64,000 bases of DNA from Chitinophaga sp. E66 (GTDB taxonomy: Bacteria; Bacteroidota; Bacteroidia; Chitinophagales; Chitinophagaceae), in contig CP079103.1 of assembly GCA_019285755.1 (NCBI GenBank), forward strand, positions 682,001 to 746,000, read 5' to 3'. This document shows positions 1 through 10,904 of this stretch, piece after piece. The notes under the pieces were generated by a model. It was not told where the DNA came from. It searched no databases and was given only the letters and a program-made list of their open reading frames with translations. The position numbers and the translations under genes were made by a program. Positions within the stretch are counted from its first letter, which is position 1, and every line of letters begins with the position of its first letter.

Positions 1-188
1 AGACCGCCCCGCAGGAACTGAGCAAAGCCATTTATGGATGGGATATCCAGCAGCCGACCTACGAAGACTACAACCGCCGCGTGCTCCTTTACAGCCCGCA
101 GTTCATCGCCCCGCGCGATTACTTCTGGCCGATCGCCGAAGCTAACCTGCAGGTAAATCCCAACCTCGTTCAGAACCCGGGATGGTAA
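1..188 (+). CDS. RagB/SusD family nutrient uptake lipoprotein, C-terminal end (partial)
   Basis: Only the last 61 codons are in the window, read from base 3. The tail (FWPIAEANLQVNPNLVQNPGW, the last residues of the frame) is the characteristic SusD ending, where the protein closes over its SusC partner. SusD proteins are outer-membrane surface lipoproteins that capture oligosaccharide for import. The gene sits directly upstream of two discoidin-like lipoproteins, a glycoside hydrolase and a sugar kinase, so it is the SusD of that utilisation locus. Its SusC should lie just outside the left edge. Confidence 0.9.
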   Translation, partial: TAPQELSKAIYGWDIQQPTYEDYNRRVLLYSPQFIAPRDYFWPIAEANLQVNPNLVQNPGW

Positions 189-228
189 TATTAAATCATA
201 ATAACATTTGCGAAAGCAGTATAAAAAT

Positions 229-1410
229 ATGGGTATGCCTAATAAAATTTCCCTCGCCGCTATAGCCATCTTGCTGGCGGCAGGCGCCTGCAAAGGGACA
301 CGGCCGGTCCCGTTGAAAGGACGGAACCCCTCCGGGCGCCGTCCGCAACATGACGGCTGAAAGCCTCCACGGTGCGGTAAAGATCAGTTTCGACCTGCCG
401 GGAGATAAAGACCTTCAGTATATCAAAGCCCGTTATACCACTCCCGCCGGCGTGGTGCGGGAAACCAAAGTGAGCCGGTACAACCGCAGCCTCACGATGG
501 AAGGCTTCGGCGATACGGACGAACATACCATCACCGTCTTTGCCGTGGATAAAAGCGAAAACGTGTCCGAAGCCGCCGAGATCAAAGTACGGCCCCTGGA
601 GCCTCCCATCTGGATCGTGCGCCGCTCGCTGGGCATCACGCCCGACTTCGGGGTGTAAACGTCACGTTCGAGAATGACGAAGAGAAAGACCTCGCCATCG
701 TGGTATTGGCCAATGATTCGCTGGGGCAATTTTCTCCCCTCACCACCCAATACACCAACCTGAAGAAAGGTGACTTCTCCACGCGCAACATGCCCAACAA
801 GCCCACCCGCTTTGGCGTTTACCTGCGCGACCGCTGGGGCAACCTCTCCGATACGCTCATCACCGAACTGACGCCCCTCTTCGAAGAACTGCTCGACCGC
901 ACCAAAATGAACGGCGTAACCCTCCCGGGCGATGCGCCCATCGGGCACCTGGGTACCATCGCAGGACTGTTCGACGGCAACACGCAGGCCGGCTTCTACC
1001 ACTCGTCTGACGATGCGCGGATGCCGCAATGGTTTACCTATGACATGGGCGTAACGGCCAAGCTGAGCCGCCTCGTGTGGTTCATGCGCCCAGGCTTCTT
1101 CTATACCCTGCACAACCCGAAAGAAGTAGAGATCTGGGGCAGCAACAACCCCAACCCCAACGGCAGCTTCGACGATAGCTGGATACTGCTGGCAAAGACC
1201 GTACAGACCAAGCCCTCGGGCCTCCCGGAAGGACAGCTCTCCCAGGCAGACGAAGACGCCGCGTTAAACGGTCATACCGTGACGTTCCCCATCAACACAC
1301 CGAAGGTCCGCTACATCCGGTTCAAGACGCTGAAGAACTGGTCCAACGGTACATACGTGAATTTCCACGAGATCAGAATGTGGGAGACACCCATTAATCT
1401 TTCCCATTAA
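229..1410 (+). CDS. DUF4959/DUF5126/DUF5000-type surface lipoprotein (frameshifted)
   Basis: Product of about 394 residues starting at the ATG at 229, with a lipoprotein signal whose lipobox ends at Cys near residue 21 (LLAAGAC). The middle resembles Ig-like strands of DUF4959/DUF5126. The C-terminal 150 residues resemble a discoidin (F5/8 type C, DUF5000) fold, with WFTYDMG and a closing segment on strand-forming residues. Such proteins follow SusD in Bacteroidota utilisation loci and are thought to be surface glycan-binding proteins. The frame breaks once between about 300 and 350 and again at about 653-656, where GGGG should be GGGGG. Family assignment rests on remembered architecture and gene order. 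Confidence 0.75.
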
Positions 1411-1422
1411 CCAAACAAAATC

Positions 1423-2617
1423 ATGAAGGACTTACGCTTTTCACTGTTAATAGGGATGTTTGTGTTGGCCGCCGCATCCTGTACCAAAACCAGCCGCGAC
1501 ACATTCAAGGATTTCATGCGCGGCGGTGAGATCATCTATCCCGGCCGTGCAGACACCGTGCTGGTGAGGCCGGGCCTCAACCGGATCAGGTTGTCCGTCG
1601 TATTAGGGAACGATCCGCTGGTAACGCAACTCCGCGTGTTCTGGAGCAATAACTCAGACTCGCTTACCGTACCCGTCAAAAGAACTTCCGGCAGGGATAC
1701 GGTAGATGTAATGATCCCTGATCTGAAAGAAGGGAATTATAACTTTGCCGTACATACTTACGATGAAAGGGGCATATCTCGGTAGTGGTAAACGCATTCG
1801 GGATCACTTACGGGACGAACTATACCAGCTCGCTCGTGAACCGTACGCTGAAGTCGGTGGACCTGTCGCCCGACGGCAGCCAGATTCTCCTGCAATGGGG
1901 AGAGCCCGCCGGTGGTGAACTGGGAACGGAAGTGAAATACAAGGGAGCGGATGGCGTAGAGAGAACCATCACCGTACCATCAAAAGAATCTGTGACCACC
2001 TTGCCCGATTATGAAAGCAGATCGCAGCTGACCTACCGGTCGCAATACAAGCCGGATTCCATGGCGTTCGAAATGTTCTATCCCGCCGCATCCACCGCCA
2101 CACTGCCCGTCTTTGAGCGGCAGCTGGCGAAGTCGGGCTTCTCTGTGCTGGAGCTGCCCACAGACATTAAGAGCAATCACGGCTGGCTCATGCCTTACCT
2201 CTGGGATGATAATATCAACTCCGGCTTCGCCACCCAGAACCAGGTGCCCTGCTGGTTTACCATCGACGCAGGGCAACCGGCCGCGCTCAGCCGTATCAAA
2301 TACTGGCAGGCTACCGACAGGCTGTACCGCATCGAGAACGTGAAAACCTTTGAACTGTATGGCAGCAACAGCCCGGCGGCAGATGGCAGCTGGGACAGCT
2401 GGACTAAAATCGGTTCCTTCGCATCGGTGAAGCCCTCAGGCAAACCAGTGGGAGAGAATACGCAGGAAGATGTAGATTACGCGCTGGCAGGGGAAGACTT
2501 CCCCATCACAGCGGGTACTGCAAAGTACCGGTATTACCGCTTCAGGCTGCTCACCAACTGGGGAACAGCGCATTCATGACCATGGGCGAAATTTCATTAT
2601 TTACACATGACCGGTAA
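1423..2617 (+). CDS. DUF4998/DUF5000-type surface lipoprotein (frameshifted)
   Basis: Second discoidin-like lipoprotein of the locus, about 398 residues, with an SPII signal (AAASC at about residue 20). The N-terminal half matches the DUF4998 pattern (GRADTVLVRPGLNRIRL). The C-terminal half repeats the layout of the preceding gene (WFTIDAG, FELYGSN, YYRFRLL) and is therefore a paralogous binding module. Frame breaks occur at about 1783 and at about 2560, where TGGGGAAC should carry one more G. The corrected frame ends at the TAA at 2615-2617 with LFTHDR. Start is 12 bases after the previous stop, so both are in one operon. Confidence 0.72.
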
Positions 2618-2664
2618 TACCGGCAAACAGGACGAACAACAAACTGGAACCATAAACAAGTAGC

Positions 2665-3993
2665 ATGAAACGTTTGATTTATTTGAGCTTTTTATTCTCT
2701 GCCGCGGCGTGCCAGGCGCAGACGGGGGCATTGAAACTGGTGTCTTATCCGGGAAGGATTGAAGCAGGCATCGCCAATAAGGCGCTTGCGGAGCAGATAC
2801 TGAGCGATAACCGGCTGGATACGGTGGAAGCCCGCGCCCTGCGGATCCTTACCGGCTTCAATGCCGGTAACGGATACAGCGAGATATGGATACGCGACCT
2901 GAACACTTTCATCATCGGGTCGCTGAAGGTGCGCGATAAGCAGGATGTAAAAGATGCGCTGCTGCTGTTTTTCAAGCTCCAGGGAGCCGATGGCAACATC
3001 CCCGACGGCGCCACCCTCAAGAAGGAAGCCCAGCTGGCCTATAAATACGGCAGCACCGAACTGGCCCCGGGTTGGGTGAGCCACAAGAACACCGTGGAGA
3101 CCGACCAGGAAACCTCCCTCATCCAGGCTGTCCGCAAGTACATCGATGTTACCGGCGATAAAGCCATTCTCGATGAGAAAGTAGGCGACAAAACCGTGCT
3201 CCAACGCATGGAGGCCGCGATGGAATTCCTCCTCAAAGAACGCTGGGCCGCTGATTACGGGCTGATCAAAGGCGCAACTACCATCGACTGGGGCGATGTG
3301 CAGCCCGAAAAAGGCTGGGGCGTGGCGCTGAACGATAAAACCAAATGGACCATCGATATCTACGATAACGCCATGTTCGTCATCGCCCTGAACGATTTTA
3401 TCACGATATTGCCCAAAGGCGATAGCAGGAATAAATGGAAACAAACGGCCGGGAGTATTAAGAAGAACGTCCGCAAGCATTTGTGGGATGCCGGGAAGCA
3501 GAAATACATCCCGCATATCTACCTGAACGGCAGTCCTTTCCCGGCAGATTTCAATGAGAATGAGATCCTGTATACCGGCGGTACCGCCTGCGCCATCCTG
3601 GCGGGAATGCACAGCAAATCAGAGATCCGTGCCATCAACGCACAGTTCCTGGCGGCCGCGGAAAAAGAAAAGTATGCTACGATCGGCATGACGGTTTATC
3701 CGCCCTACCCGGTGGAAGTATTCCCCAACATGGCGGCGTATCAGTATCAGAACGCGGGCGACTGGACCTGGTTCGGCGGCCGCATGATCCATGCGCTGCA
3801 CCTGAACGGGTTCAATAACGAAGCTTATGCGGAAATGAGCCCCATGCTCGACCGTGTCATTAAGAACGGCTTCCACGAATGGTACGAAGTGCGTTCGGGC
3901 GCGCCTTCCGGTTCAGGTAACTTCAGGGGAGAAGCAGGCGTATTGTACGATGCGATTCAAATGCTCCGCAAATGGGCACAGCAAAATAAATAA
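2665..3993 (+). CDS. Six-hairpin (alpha/alpha)6 glycoside hydrolase, secreted
   Basis: Intact 442-residue protein with a Sec signal peptide (possible lipobox AAAC at residue 16). Aromatic and acidic motifs typical of (alpha/alpha)6-barrel glycosidases are visible: IWIRDLNTFI at about residue 75, GADGNIPDG at about 112, NTVETDQET at about 147, and GDWTWFGGRMIHAL near the C-terminus. This is the only enzyme in the visible part of the left utilisation locus that would cut the glycan. The exact CAZy family is not clear from reading alone; relatives of the GH63, GH37 or debranching-enzyme type are possible. Confidence 0.7.
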   Translation: MKRLIYLSFLFSAAACQAQTGALKLVSYPGRIEAGIANKALAEQILSDNRLDTVEARALRILTGFNAGNGYSEIWIRDLNTFIIGSLKVRDKQDVKDALLLFFKLQGADGNIPDGATLKKEAQLAYKYGSTELAPGWVSHKNTVETDQETSLIQAVRKYIDVTGDKAILDEKVGDKTVLQRMEAAMEFLLKERWAADYGLIKGATTIDWGDVQPEKGWGVALNDKTKWTIDIYDNAMFVIALNDFITILPKGDSRNKWKQTAGSIKKNVRKHLWDAGKQKYIPHIYLNGSPFPADFNENEILYTGGTACAILAGMHSKSEIRAINAQFLAAAEKEKYATIGMTVYPPYPVEVFPNMAAYQYQNAGDWTWFGGRMIHALHLNGFNNEAYAEMSPMLDRVIKNGFHEWYEVRSGAPSGSGNFRGEAGVLYDAIQMLRKWAQQNK

Positions 3994-4003
3994 CACGTCA
4001 GAC

Positions 4004-4841
4004 ATGAAGATCACAGCGGTAGACATCGGCGGCTCGCACATTACCGTAGCGGCCGTTGATATGGAGAGCAGGACATGCAGCGGTACAGACCGGCTGAAAG
4101 TGGACTCGCGCTGCCCGGCAAACGAAATCCTCGATTGCTGGGCGGCGGCCATCGCCCGCTGCGCTGCCTCGCACGGGGGCGATCGCGTGGCGGTGGCAAT
4201 GCCCGGTCCTTTCGACTATACCAGGGGCGTTTCGTATATCAAAGACCAATCGAAGTTCGACACGCTCTATGGCGTGGATGTGAAATCCGCCCTGGCAGAC
4301 CGGCTGGCCGTACCTGCCGCGGGTATCCTGTTCGATAACGACGCCACCTGTTTTCTGCGGGGCATTTCTTCGCCGGGCATATCCCCGATGCCGAAAACGT
4401 ACTGGGCCTCACGTTAGGCACTGGCTTCGGGTCGGTCATCCGTAAAGCCGGAGAATATAGTTCTCCCGACTATTGGTCGCGCGCTTTCAGCGATGCTACC
4501 GCGGATGATTACTTTTCTTCCCGCTGGCTGCTGAAGGCATATGCGGCACAAACGGGAGAGGAGCTGATTTCCGTCAGGGAATTAGCAATGCGGGAGGATG
4601 CGCGTGAAGTGTTCCGTCAATTCGGTAAGAACCTGGCGGCGTTCATGATAGACGCTGCTCCGCCAGCGGATACCATCCTGCTGGGAGGCAATATCGCGAA
4701 AGCATACCCCTTATTCGGGAGTCGCTTACCGCAGGACTGGCCCGCGAAGGCAGGGTTTACAACTTCCAGGTATCAGTACTGGGTGAGGAAGCCATGCTGC
4801 TGGGAGCTGCCGCTCTGCAACAAGAACCGATAACAAGGTAG
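4004..4841 (+). CDS. ROK family sugar kinase (frameshifted)
   Basis: About 279 residues, start ATG at 4004, ten bases after the hydrolase stop. The N-terminal phosphate-binding motif AVDIGGSH, the sugar-site segment MPGPFDY, the catalytic FDNDA and the later GLTLGTGFGS are the ROK signatures. No helix-turn-helix precedes them, so it is a kinase and not a NagC-type repressor. It would phosphorylate the monosaccharide released by the locus. The zinc-binding cysteine cluster of many ROK proteins is not evident. Frame breaks occur in GGGG at about 4353-4356 and in GGG at about 4713-4715. The corrected frame ends at the TAG at 4839-4841. Confidence 0.82.
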
Positions 4842-4868
4842 CCACATATCCATCCGGAACGAAACCTT

Positions 4869-4893
4869 ACAGCCCGTGCGTTGCATGGGCTGT
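4869..4893. terminator. Bidirectional terminator hairpin between convergent genes
   Basis: Arms ACAGCCCGTGC (4869-4879) and GCATGGGCTGT (4883-4893) pair with one G-T wobble and a 3-base loop. It sits between the ROK stop at 4841 and the stop of the opposing gene at 4904. The T-tract on either side is short. Confidence 0.55.
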
Positions 4894-4903
4894 TTGATGT
4901 ATA

Positions 4904-5679
4904 TCAGAACACCTCCAGCACCTTCGCGGTGCCCGCCTTCGGTACCACTTCCACCTCACCGAACCTTCCCAGCATCCCCATTTCCAGGCCTATCGCCAGC
5001 ACGAAGGAATCCTCCGGCGAAGGCTTTAAATCTATTTGTAACCTTACCTGCTGCGCTTCAGAGGGAGATCCCGCATGTATCCATCCGGTGGTTTCGTACA
5101 CTACGGGCCCTGTCTGCCGTTCATGCAGCAGATCCCCGAAATTCTCGATGTCGCTCACCGTTCCCATGCTTACGACGAACCGGTAAAAAACGCCGTTTTT
5201 GGGCAGAAAGAGATTGACCTGGGGAATGGCAACCGGAATATCCACCGTTGCCGTTGCAGTGTCACGATCGGTAGAAACGCTCACGGGGTGACGAAGCGCC
5301 GCGTCGAACGGGTTGCGCTGATTCAACTGGAAGCCTTTCAGCATATGCCGGTGGCGGGACAGGAACACGCTGCGCATCCCGCGCGCAGCCACTATGTCCT
5401 GCTCCTTGATCTGGTTCGTGATCTTTGTAAGCGCGCCGGTAAACACCGGGTCACCCAGGTGCTTTACCGGGTACAAGGCATACCGGAGACTGGCCGTCAG
5501 CATGGTACACACCTTAAATTCCGTCAGGTGTTCCTGACCCGCACGAAATCCGGGGATTCCATGATCTTCTTCTTCGAAGGGCCGCTCCCTCTTCTCAGGA
5601 TTACCTTCCCATCCCGCTTATAAGCGGTCAGAAAGCCCAGCTTGCCGCTGAAGTCTAAAACACTGTTAACGATTGCCAT
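4904..5679 (-). CDS. Uncharacterised Bacteroidota protein (frameshifted)
   Basis: About 258 residues from the ATG at 5679. The N-terminus has a pattern I have seen in an uncharacterised Bacteroidota family: GKLGFLTAYKRDGKVILRR, then SKKKIMESPDF and R-N-x-x-EF. The remainder looks beta-rich, with a segment on FYRFVVSMGTVSD. There is no signal peptide or membrane segment. One frame break at about 5537, where AACACC probably stands for AACCACC. No function is known to me. It is transcribed away from the repeat array at 5765-5871, which lies just upstream of its start. Confidence 0.55.
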
Positions 5680-5764
5680 TGGTGTATGATATTTCGAGGT
5701 TAACGGGTAAATGATCTTACCAGCCTTATAAAAACAACTATATCTGTTAATTGTTCACTTACCA

Positions 5765-5816
5765 ATGACCTATCTATGTCCTATCCCCTTATGAGGATAG
5801 GACATAGATAGGTCAT
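5765..5816. repeat. 22-bp perfect inverted repeat
   Basis: Left arm 5765-5786 begins ATGACCTATCTATG. Right arm 5795-5816 is its exact reverse complement. The loop is the 8 bases at 5787-5794. The arms are made of the same 11-base unit as the direct array that follows, so two units are present in reverse orientation. It could form a strong hairpin. No poly-T follows, so a terminator role is not obvious. Confidence 0.85.
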
Positions 5817-5871
5817 AGATAGGACATAGATAGGTCATAGATAGGTCACCAGACAATCTTCAGACAATCTT
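5799..5871. repeat. 11-bp-period tandem array
   Basis: Four direct 11-base units alternate between AGGACATAGAT and AGGTCATAGAT (5799-5842). A partial unit follows, then two exact copies of CAGACAATCTT (5850-5871). There is no coding potential, and no unique spacers, so this is not a CRISPR array. The rest of 5680-5996 holds only A/T-rich sequence and the start-side region of the flanking genes. Confidence 0.8.
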
Positions 5872-5996
5872 TGACCCGGAAAAGCAGGCGAAGCTTTACA
5901 GGAACCCAGGGAAAGGGCAAAGGTCCCTTACCCGAAGTGGGTACTTCAGCAATAGGATAATAGCGGTAAAAGGGTGGGAGTGTGGGAAGTGTGGTA

Positions 5997-6416
5997 TTAT
6001 TGTACCACTAAAAATTCATTGACCAGCCGGGACACCACAGCATGGAAGTCTTCGTAAGAATCGGGCTTGGTAATGGTCTGAACGGCGCCGAGGCGGATGC
6101 ATTCATTGGAAAGGCGGCTGTCGTTGTAGGTGGAAAAGATCACGACGGGGATGCCGCTGAGAACGGGATGGGATTTCAGGTAGGCGAGCGCTTCTTTGCC
6201 GCTCATCTGCGGCATGTTCTGGTCCAGTACGATCAGGGCCGGAAGCTGCCCGGCCCCGCCTTCTAGGGTATTGAGGAGCTGAATGGCCCGGGAGCCGTTC
6301 TCTACCGCCTCAAAGTCGAACGGATGCTGCTCTTGCAGCTGCCGTACGATCTCCTCAAATATCATTCTGTCGTCTTCGTCGTCTTCAGCTAAGAGTATTT
6401 TTTTATGCTTCGTCAT
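5997..6416 (-). CDS. Single-domain response regulator (REC only)
   Basis: Intact 139-residue CheY-like receiver. The acidic pocket EDDEDD is at residues 11-16, the phosphoacceptor Asp is in VLDQNMP at about residue 82, the switch Thr/Ser is in FSTYND, and the conserved Lys is in ITKPDSY. There is no output domain, as in the Rcp1-type regulators that partner phytochrome kinases. Its ATG overlaps the stop of the histidine kinase gene by 4 bases, so it is the last gene of the operon and the likely phosphoryl acceptor. Confidence 0.92.
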   Translation of the reverse strand: MTKHKKILLAEDDEDDRMIFEEIVRQLQEQHPFDFEAVENGSRAIQLLNTLEGGAGQLPALIVLDQNMPQMSGKEALAYLKSHPVLSGIPVVIFSTYNDSRLSNECIRLGAVQTITKPDSYEDFHAVVSRLVNEFLVVQ

Positions 6417-9400
6417 ACCGGGTTGTTGGGTGATGTCTGTGACACAGGTAAAATGATGTGGAAACTGGCGCCTTCGCCTTTGCTTTCAGCGGTGATGAGG
6501 CCCTGGTGGTTCTCCACGATCTTTTTGATGATGGCCAGGCCTATGCCGGTGCCCTCATATTGGTCCTTGGAATTCAGCCGCTGGAAGAGGTCAAATATAC
6601 GCGTTTTAAACTGTTCGTCGAACCCGATGCCGTTGTCGCGGATGGAAATGCCTACCCATTGGCCTTTTGGATCCGGGGCGGAAGAGAACGATTTTTCCCG
6701 CAGGCGTTCGGCACTGATGGATATAATTGGCTTCCGGTCGGGCGAAGTGAACTTCAGCGAATTGCCGATCAGGTTCTGGAATACCTGTTGCATCTGCGAG
6801 CGGTTGACCATCAGCTCCGGCAGGTCGTGCGTTTGGATGGTCGCTTCCTTTTCGGCGATCAGCACTTCGAAGTCTTCCTTTACGCCATTGATGATATTAT
6901 CCAGCTTCACCCATTCGTACCCGCCGGTTGCGGCAGACAGTTTGGAGAAGTTGAGGATGTTCATCATGAGGGATTTCATCCTTGTAACCGCGCTCATGAT
7001 CTTGTTCAGGTAGGTGACGGTAGACTCCGGCAGGTCGTTCATATGCCGGTCGCGCACCATTTTGGAGAACATATGGATCTTGCGCAGTGGCTCCTGAAGG
7101 TCGTGCGAGGCTACGGAGGCGAACAGCTGGAGATCGTTGTTGCTGGCTTCCAGTTGCTCGTTCATTTCCTGCAACTGCTTCGTTCTGTCAGCGATCTTTT
7201 CTTCCAGTATTTCATTCATCACTTTCTGGTGATGGATATCGACGATGGTGATCACCCATCCGGACACGTCTCCGTCTTCCGGCTTACGGGCCTTCGCCCG
7301 CAGCAGGTTCCAGTGATATCCGTCGGTTTTGATGTGGATGCGGACCTCCGTTGTGAAGTCGTGCATCTCCGCGGCAGCCGCCTGCCAGCGTTCCATTAAG
7401 GAAGGAAGGTCCTCCGGATGGATGGCGGTTTTCCATCCTTCCCCAATGCATCTCCGTATGGCATGCCGGTATAAGCTTCGAATTGCCGGTTCACGAAGTC
7501 CAGCACGCCGGGTTGCGCTGACGTCCACACCACGAGGGGCATAGACTCCGCCAGGAATTGCTTTTCGGCGATATTGGTGGCGATGGCCATTTCCGCTTCT
7601 TTGAGGGCGGTAAGGTCCATCATGGTGCCCAGCATCCGGTAAGGCACGCCGGATTCGTTATGCAGGATATAGCCACGGTCCAGCACATTGGCCACGGTGC
7701 CGTCTGCTTTCAGCAGGCGGTATTCTGGTTCCATTGGTGCTTGCCTTCGTTGATGGCGTTATAGAGGCTGCCGCTCACGGTGGCCCGGTCTGCCGGGTGG
7801 ATGTGGGCCAGGCTCTCCCGCCTCGAGAGGTTGTTACTGTCGTGGCCGAACAGTTTGGTGTAGGCTTCGCTCCACCAGATGGCATCGTCTGTCAGGTTCC
7901 AGTCCCACAGGGCATCGTTGGTAGCTTTCGCTACCATGCGGAAGCGCTCTTCGCTGAAGGTAAGGGCGCGGGTCCGTTCGCGTACCTTGTCTTCCAGGTC
8001 GGTATTTAGTTTACGCAGGGTTTCCTTGGCTTCGGACAGTTCCGCATAGTTCTGCCGGATCTTTTGCAACGATCGTTTCTTGTCGGTGATATCGGTGAAG
8101 GTGATCACCATACCGCCGGGCATGCGAACGCCGCTCAGCTCGTACCATGCCTGCTTTTCCTCGAAGTAAACATCCCGCTGCAACACCTTGTCATCTTTCA
8201 ATACCTGCTGATATTCCTGCAGCATATCTTCTTTCATGAGCTCGGGCATGGCTTCGCGCAGCGATTGGCCTTCCTGCAGGGGCACATTCGCGCCAAACCA
8301 ATGCTGCGCCGTCTTGTTGAGCGCCGTGATCTGGAAATCGATCAGCCCGCCGTGTTCCGTCAGCTGGCCTTTCAGCGCCAGTATCGCATTCTGGCTGGCA
8401 TTAAATACGCTGCGGATGATGTTGTTGAGCTGGGTGATGGTGGAAATATCAACGAAGGTGATGATGATGCCGGCGTTTTTGTTTTCCCGGGTCAGATACG
8501 GAAGGATCCGCATGAGGAGGTTCCTGCCTTGTATGGTCTGCACCTCCTTCTCCACCGTGCCGCGGGTGCGCTGCACATAGAGAATATCTTCCGTCAGCTT
8601 TTCATATTTGATATTGCTGGAAATATGGGAGAAGGGCCTGCCAAGATCGGATTCGATGAAATTGATCATATCGGCAGAAGCGGGGTTGAACTTGCGGATC
8701 TGCAACTGCTCGTCCAGGAAGATCTGGGCGATGTCAGTACTGCGGAAGTAGTTGTTCAGATCATCGTTCAGTTCCTGCAACTCCCGGATCTTCAGCTGGT
8801 GCTCGGTGTTGAGGGTATATAATTCTTCGTTGAGCGACTGCAGCTCTTCATTAGAGCTCTGCAGTTCCTCGTTGGAAGACAGGAGCTCTTCATTAGAGCT
8901 TTGCAGTTCTTCGTTGACGGTTTCCAGTTCCTCTACCGCTTCCTGGAGGTTGTTGCGGACTTCGTTGAGCTCGTTTTCGAGGTTGTTGATATAGTCGGCG
9001 TCCAGGTTGCCGGTGGCGGGTTGCGCCGGCGGCAGGGTGGAAGGGGCTGGGGCCCTGAGCACGGTGATAAGCGTCAGGTCAGGGTATGGGCCAGCGGTTG
9101 GATGGATACCTGGAGCAGGCTGGTTTGTCCGTCTCTTTCCAGGGGCAGGTTGTGGATGACCTCCGGCCGGTTGTTGCGCCAGCATTGGCGGATAGCCTTA
9201 TCCACGATCATCCCCGTGGCCGCGGGCAGCATGCGCACGAAATTCAGGTTCAATACCTTCCGGGGCAGGGCCAGCATCTGTTCGTAGTTGCCGATGGTGT
9301 CCCTGATCTCGAAGTTACGGTCGATGTAACAGGCCACGAACCCGAGGTCGTCTACCAGCGCCTTGCGCGTATCCGACCAGATCGTTGCCTGGCTTTTTGA

Positions 9401-10893
9401 TTCGGTGAGCTGCCGGGCGGTAAGCAGCTTGTCTGAAGCGTGTTTTTGGGGCGGGAGGTAGCCGTCGGACAAATGGATCCTGGGCCGTACGTCGAGTTCC
9501 TTGCGGAGTATCTTCCATTTGGTGCTGATGTATTTGAGGATGCCTTTGGAGACCGGCGGGTTTTCGCTGGGCCCCAGGAAGAGGAATCCGCCCTTGTTCA
9601 GGAGAATTGCAGGGGGAGTAGACCCTGTCCTGCAGCACGGGGCTCATATAAATGAGCATGTTCCGGCAGGTCACCAGGTCGTTCTTAATGAAAGGCGGGT
9701 CACGGGTAATGTCGTGCCGGGCAAACACGATTTGTTTGCGGATGCGGGGAATGACGGTATACTGCTTCCCGCGGAGCGTAAAGTATTTCTCCAGTATATC
9801 GCGCGGCACATCGTTGGTGATGGTGAGCGGGTAAGACCCGCGAAAGCGATCTCCAGGTTAGAGGCGTCGATATCGGAAGCGAAGATCTTCACTTCCATCA
9901 TCTTGCCCATCCTTTCCATCACCATATCCAGCAGGATGGCGATGGAATAAGCTTCTTCGCCTGTGCTGCATGCGGCCACCCATACTTTCAGGGGCTCGCC
10001 GTCTTTGCGGCCGGTGAGTATTTCAGGGATGGCTTTGGTCTCGAGGACGGCGAAGGCATCTTTGTCGCGGAAGAAGCGGGTGACGCTGATGAGGAAGTCA
10101 TGCGCCAGGGCTTTGGATTCTTCCGGTTGCTTCTCCAGCATATCGAGATAAGCGGCAGGGTCGGAAATATTGTGTTGCTGCATCTTTTGGCGATGCGCCG
10201 CAGGATGGTGGGCGTTTTATAGTAGTGGAAATGCTGGCCTTCCGTGGTGGCGATCACTTTGAAGATGGCCTCCAGTGTCTTTTCATCAGGCTCGTCGGGC
10301 AGGGTGCGGCCTTCGCCGGTATTGGTGATGGCGTCGGTAACGGCCGCGGCCAGCTGCGAAGGGGAACCGATCGTATCCGCATTGCCGGAAGCGATGGCGC
10401 TGTTGGGCATGCCATCGAACCGAGCGGTGCCTGGCCTGGACGAACACGGTGCCGCCATGCTCCTTAATGCTGGCAATGCCCCGCGTGCCGTCCGTGCCCG
10501 TACCGGAGAGGATGACCGCCATCGCCTGGTGCTTCTTGTCGGTAGCCAGGAGTGCAGGAACACGTCGATGGCATTATTGGGCGATTTGTCATGCGCCTTT
10601 TCCGACAGCTGCAGGCGGTTATTGGCGATGCGGATCTGCTTGGTGTTGGGGATGACGTAGATATGCTCTTTGAGCACGGGCTGGTTGTGCGCGGCTTCCA
10701 CCACCTGCATGTGGGTGTGGCGCGCCACGAGCTCCACCAGCAGGCTACGGAAATCCGGCGAGAGGTGTTGGATGATGACGAACGAAATATGTTCAGCATG
10801 CGGCATATGGTCGAAGAATTCCTGGATGGCTTCCAGTCCACCGGCGGATGCGCCGATGGCGACTACATAATGCTGCGTACTCTTCTTAGCCAT
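6413..10893 (-). CDS. CheB/CheR fusion with PAS domains and histidine kinase (frameshifted)
   Basis: One gene of about 1490 residues. In order: a CheB methylesterase domain (GASAGG, QHLSP and GTGTDGTRG supply the Ser-His-Asp triad); a CheR methyltransferase domain (HFHYYKTPTILRRI and the SAM motif VWVAACSTGEEAYS); a long coiled coil built on EELQSSNEEL repeats at about 8990-8810; three or more PAS/PAC domains; and a histidine kinase at the C-terminus. The kinase has the H-box SHDLQEPLRK, N-box NLIGNSLKF, DNGIGF and GTGIGLA. There is no membrane segment, so it is cytosolic. Frame breaks fall at about 10440-10520, 10180, 9830, 9620, 9100, 7735 and 7430. No chemoreceptor or flagellar gene is nearby. 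The start lies 11 bases after the phytochrome stop and the end overlaps the response regulator. Confidence 0.9.
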
Positions 10894-10904
10894 AGTAACT
10901 GGGG

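Noticed and set aside
2692..3612. Minus-strand open frame of 306 codons
   Set aside because: It is antisense to the intact glycoside hydrolase gene and shows no domain of its own.
4004..4841. ROK-type transcription repressor
   Set aside because: The protein begins directly with the kinase phosphate loop; there is no N-terminal helix-turn-helix.
8064..8822. Plus-strand open frame of 252 codons
   Set aside because: It is antisense to the coiled-coil and PAS part of the CheB/CheR kinase and its composition mirrors that gene.
5997..10893. Chemotaxis operon
   Set aside because: CheB and CheR domains occur, but there is no receptor, CheA, CheW or motor gene; the neighbours are heme oxygenase and phytochrome.
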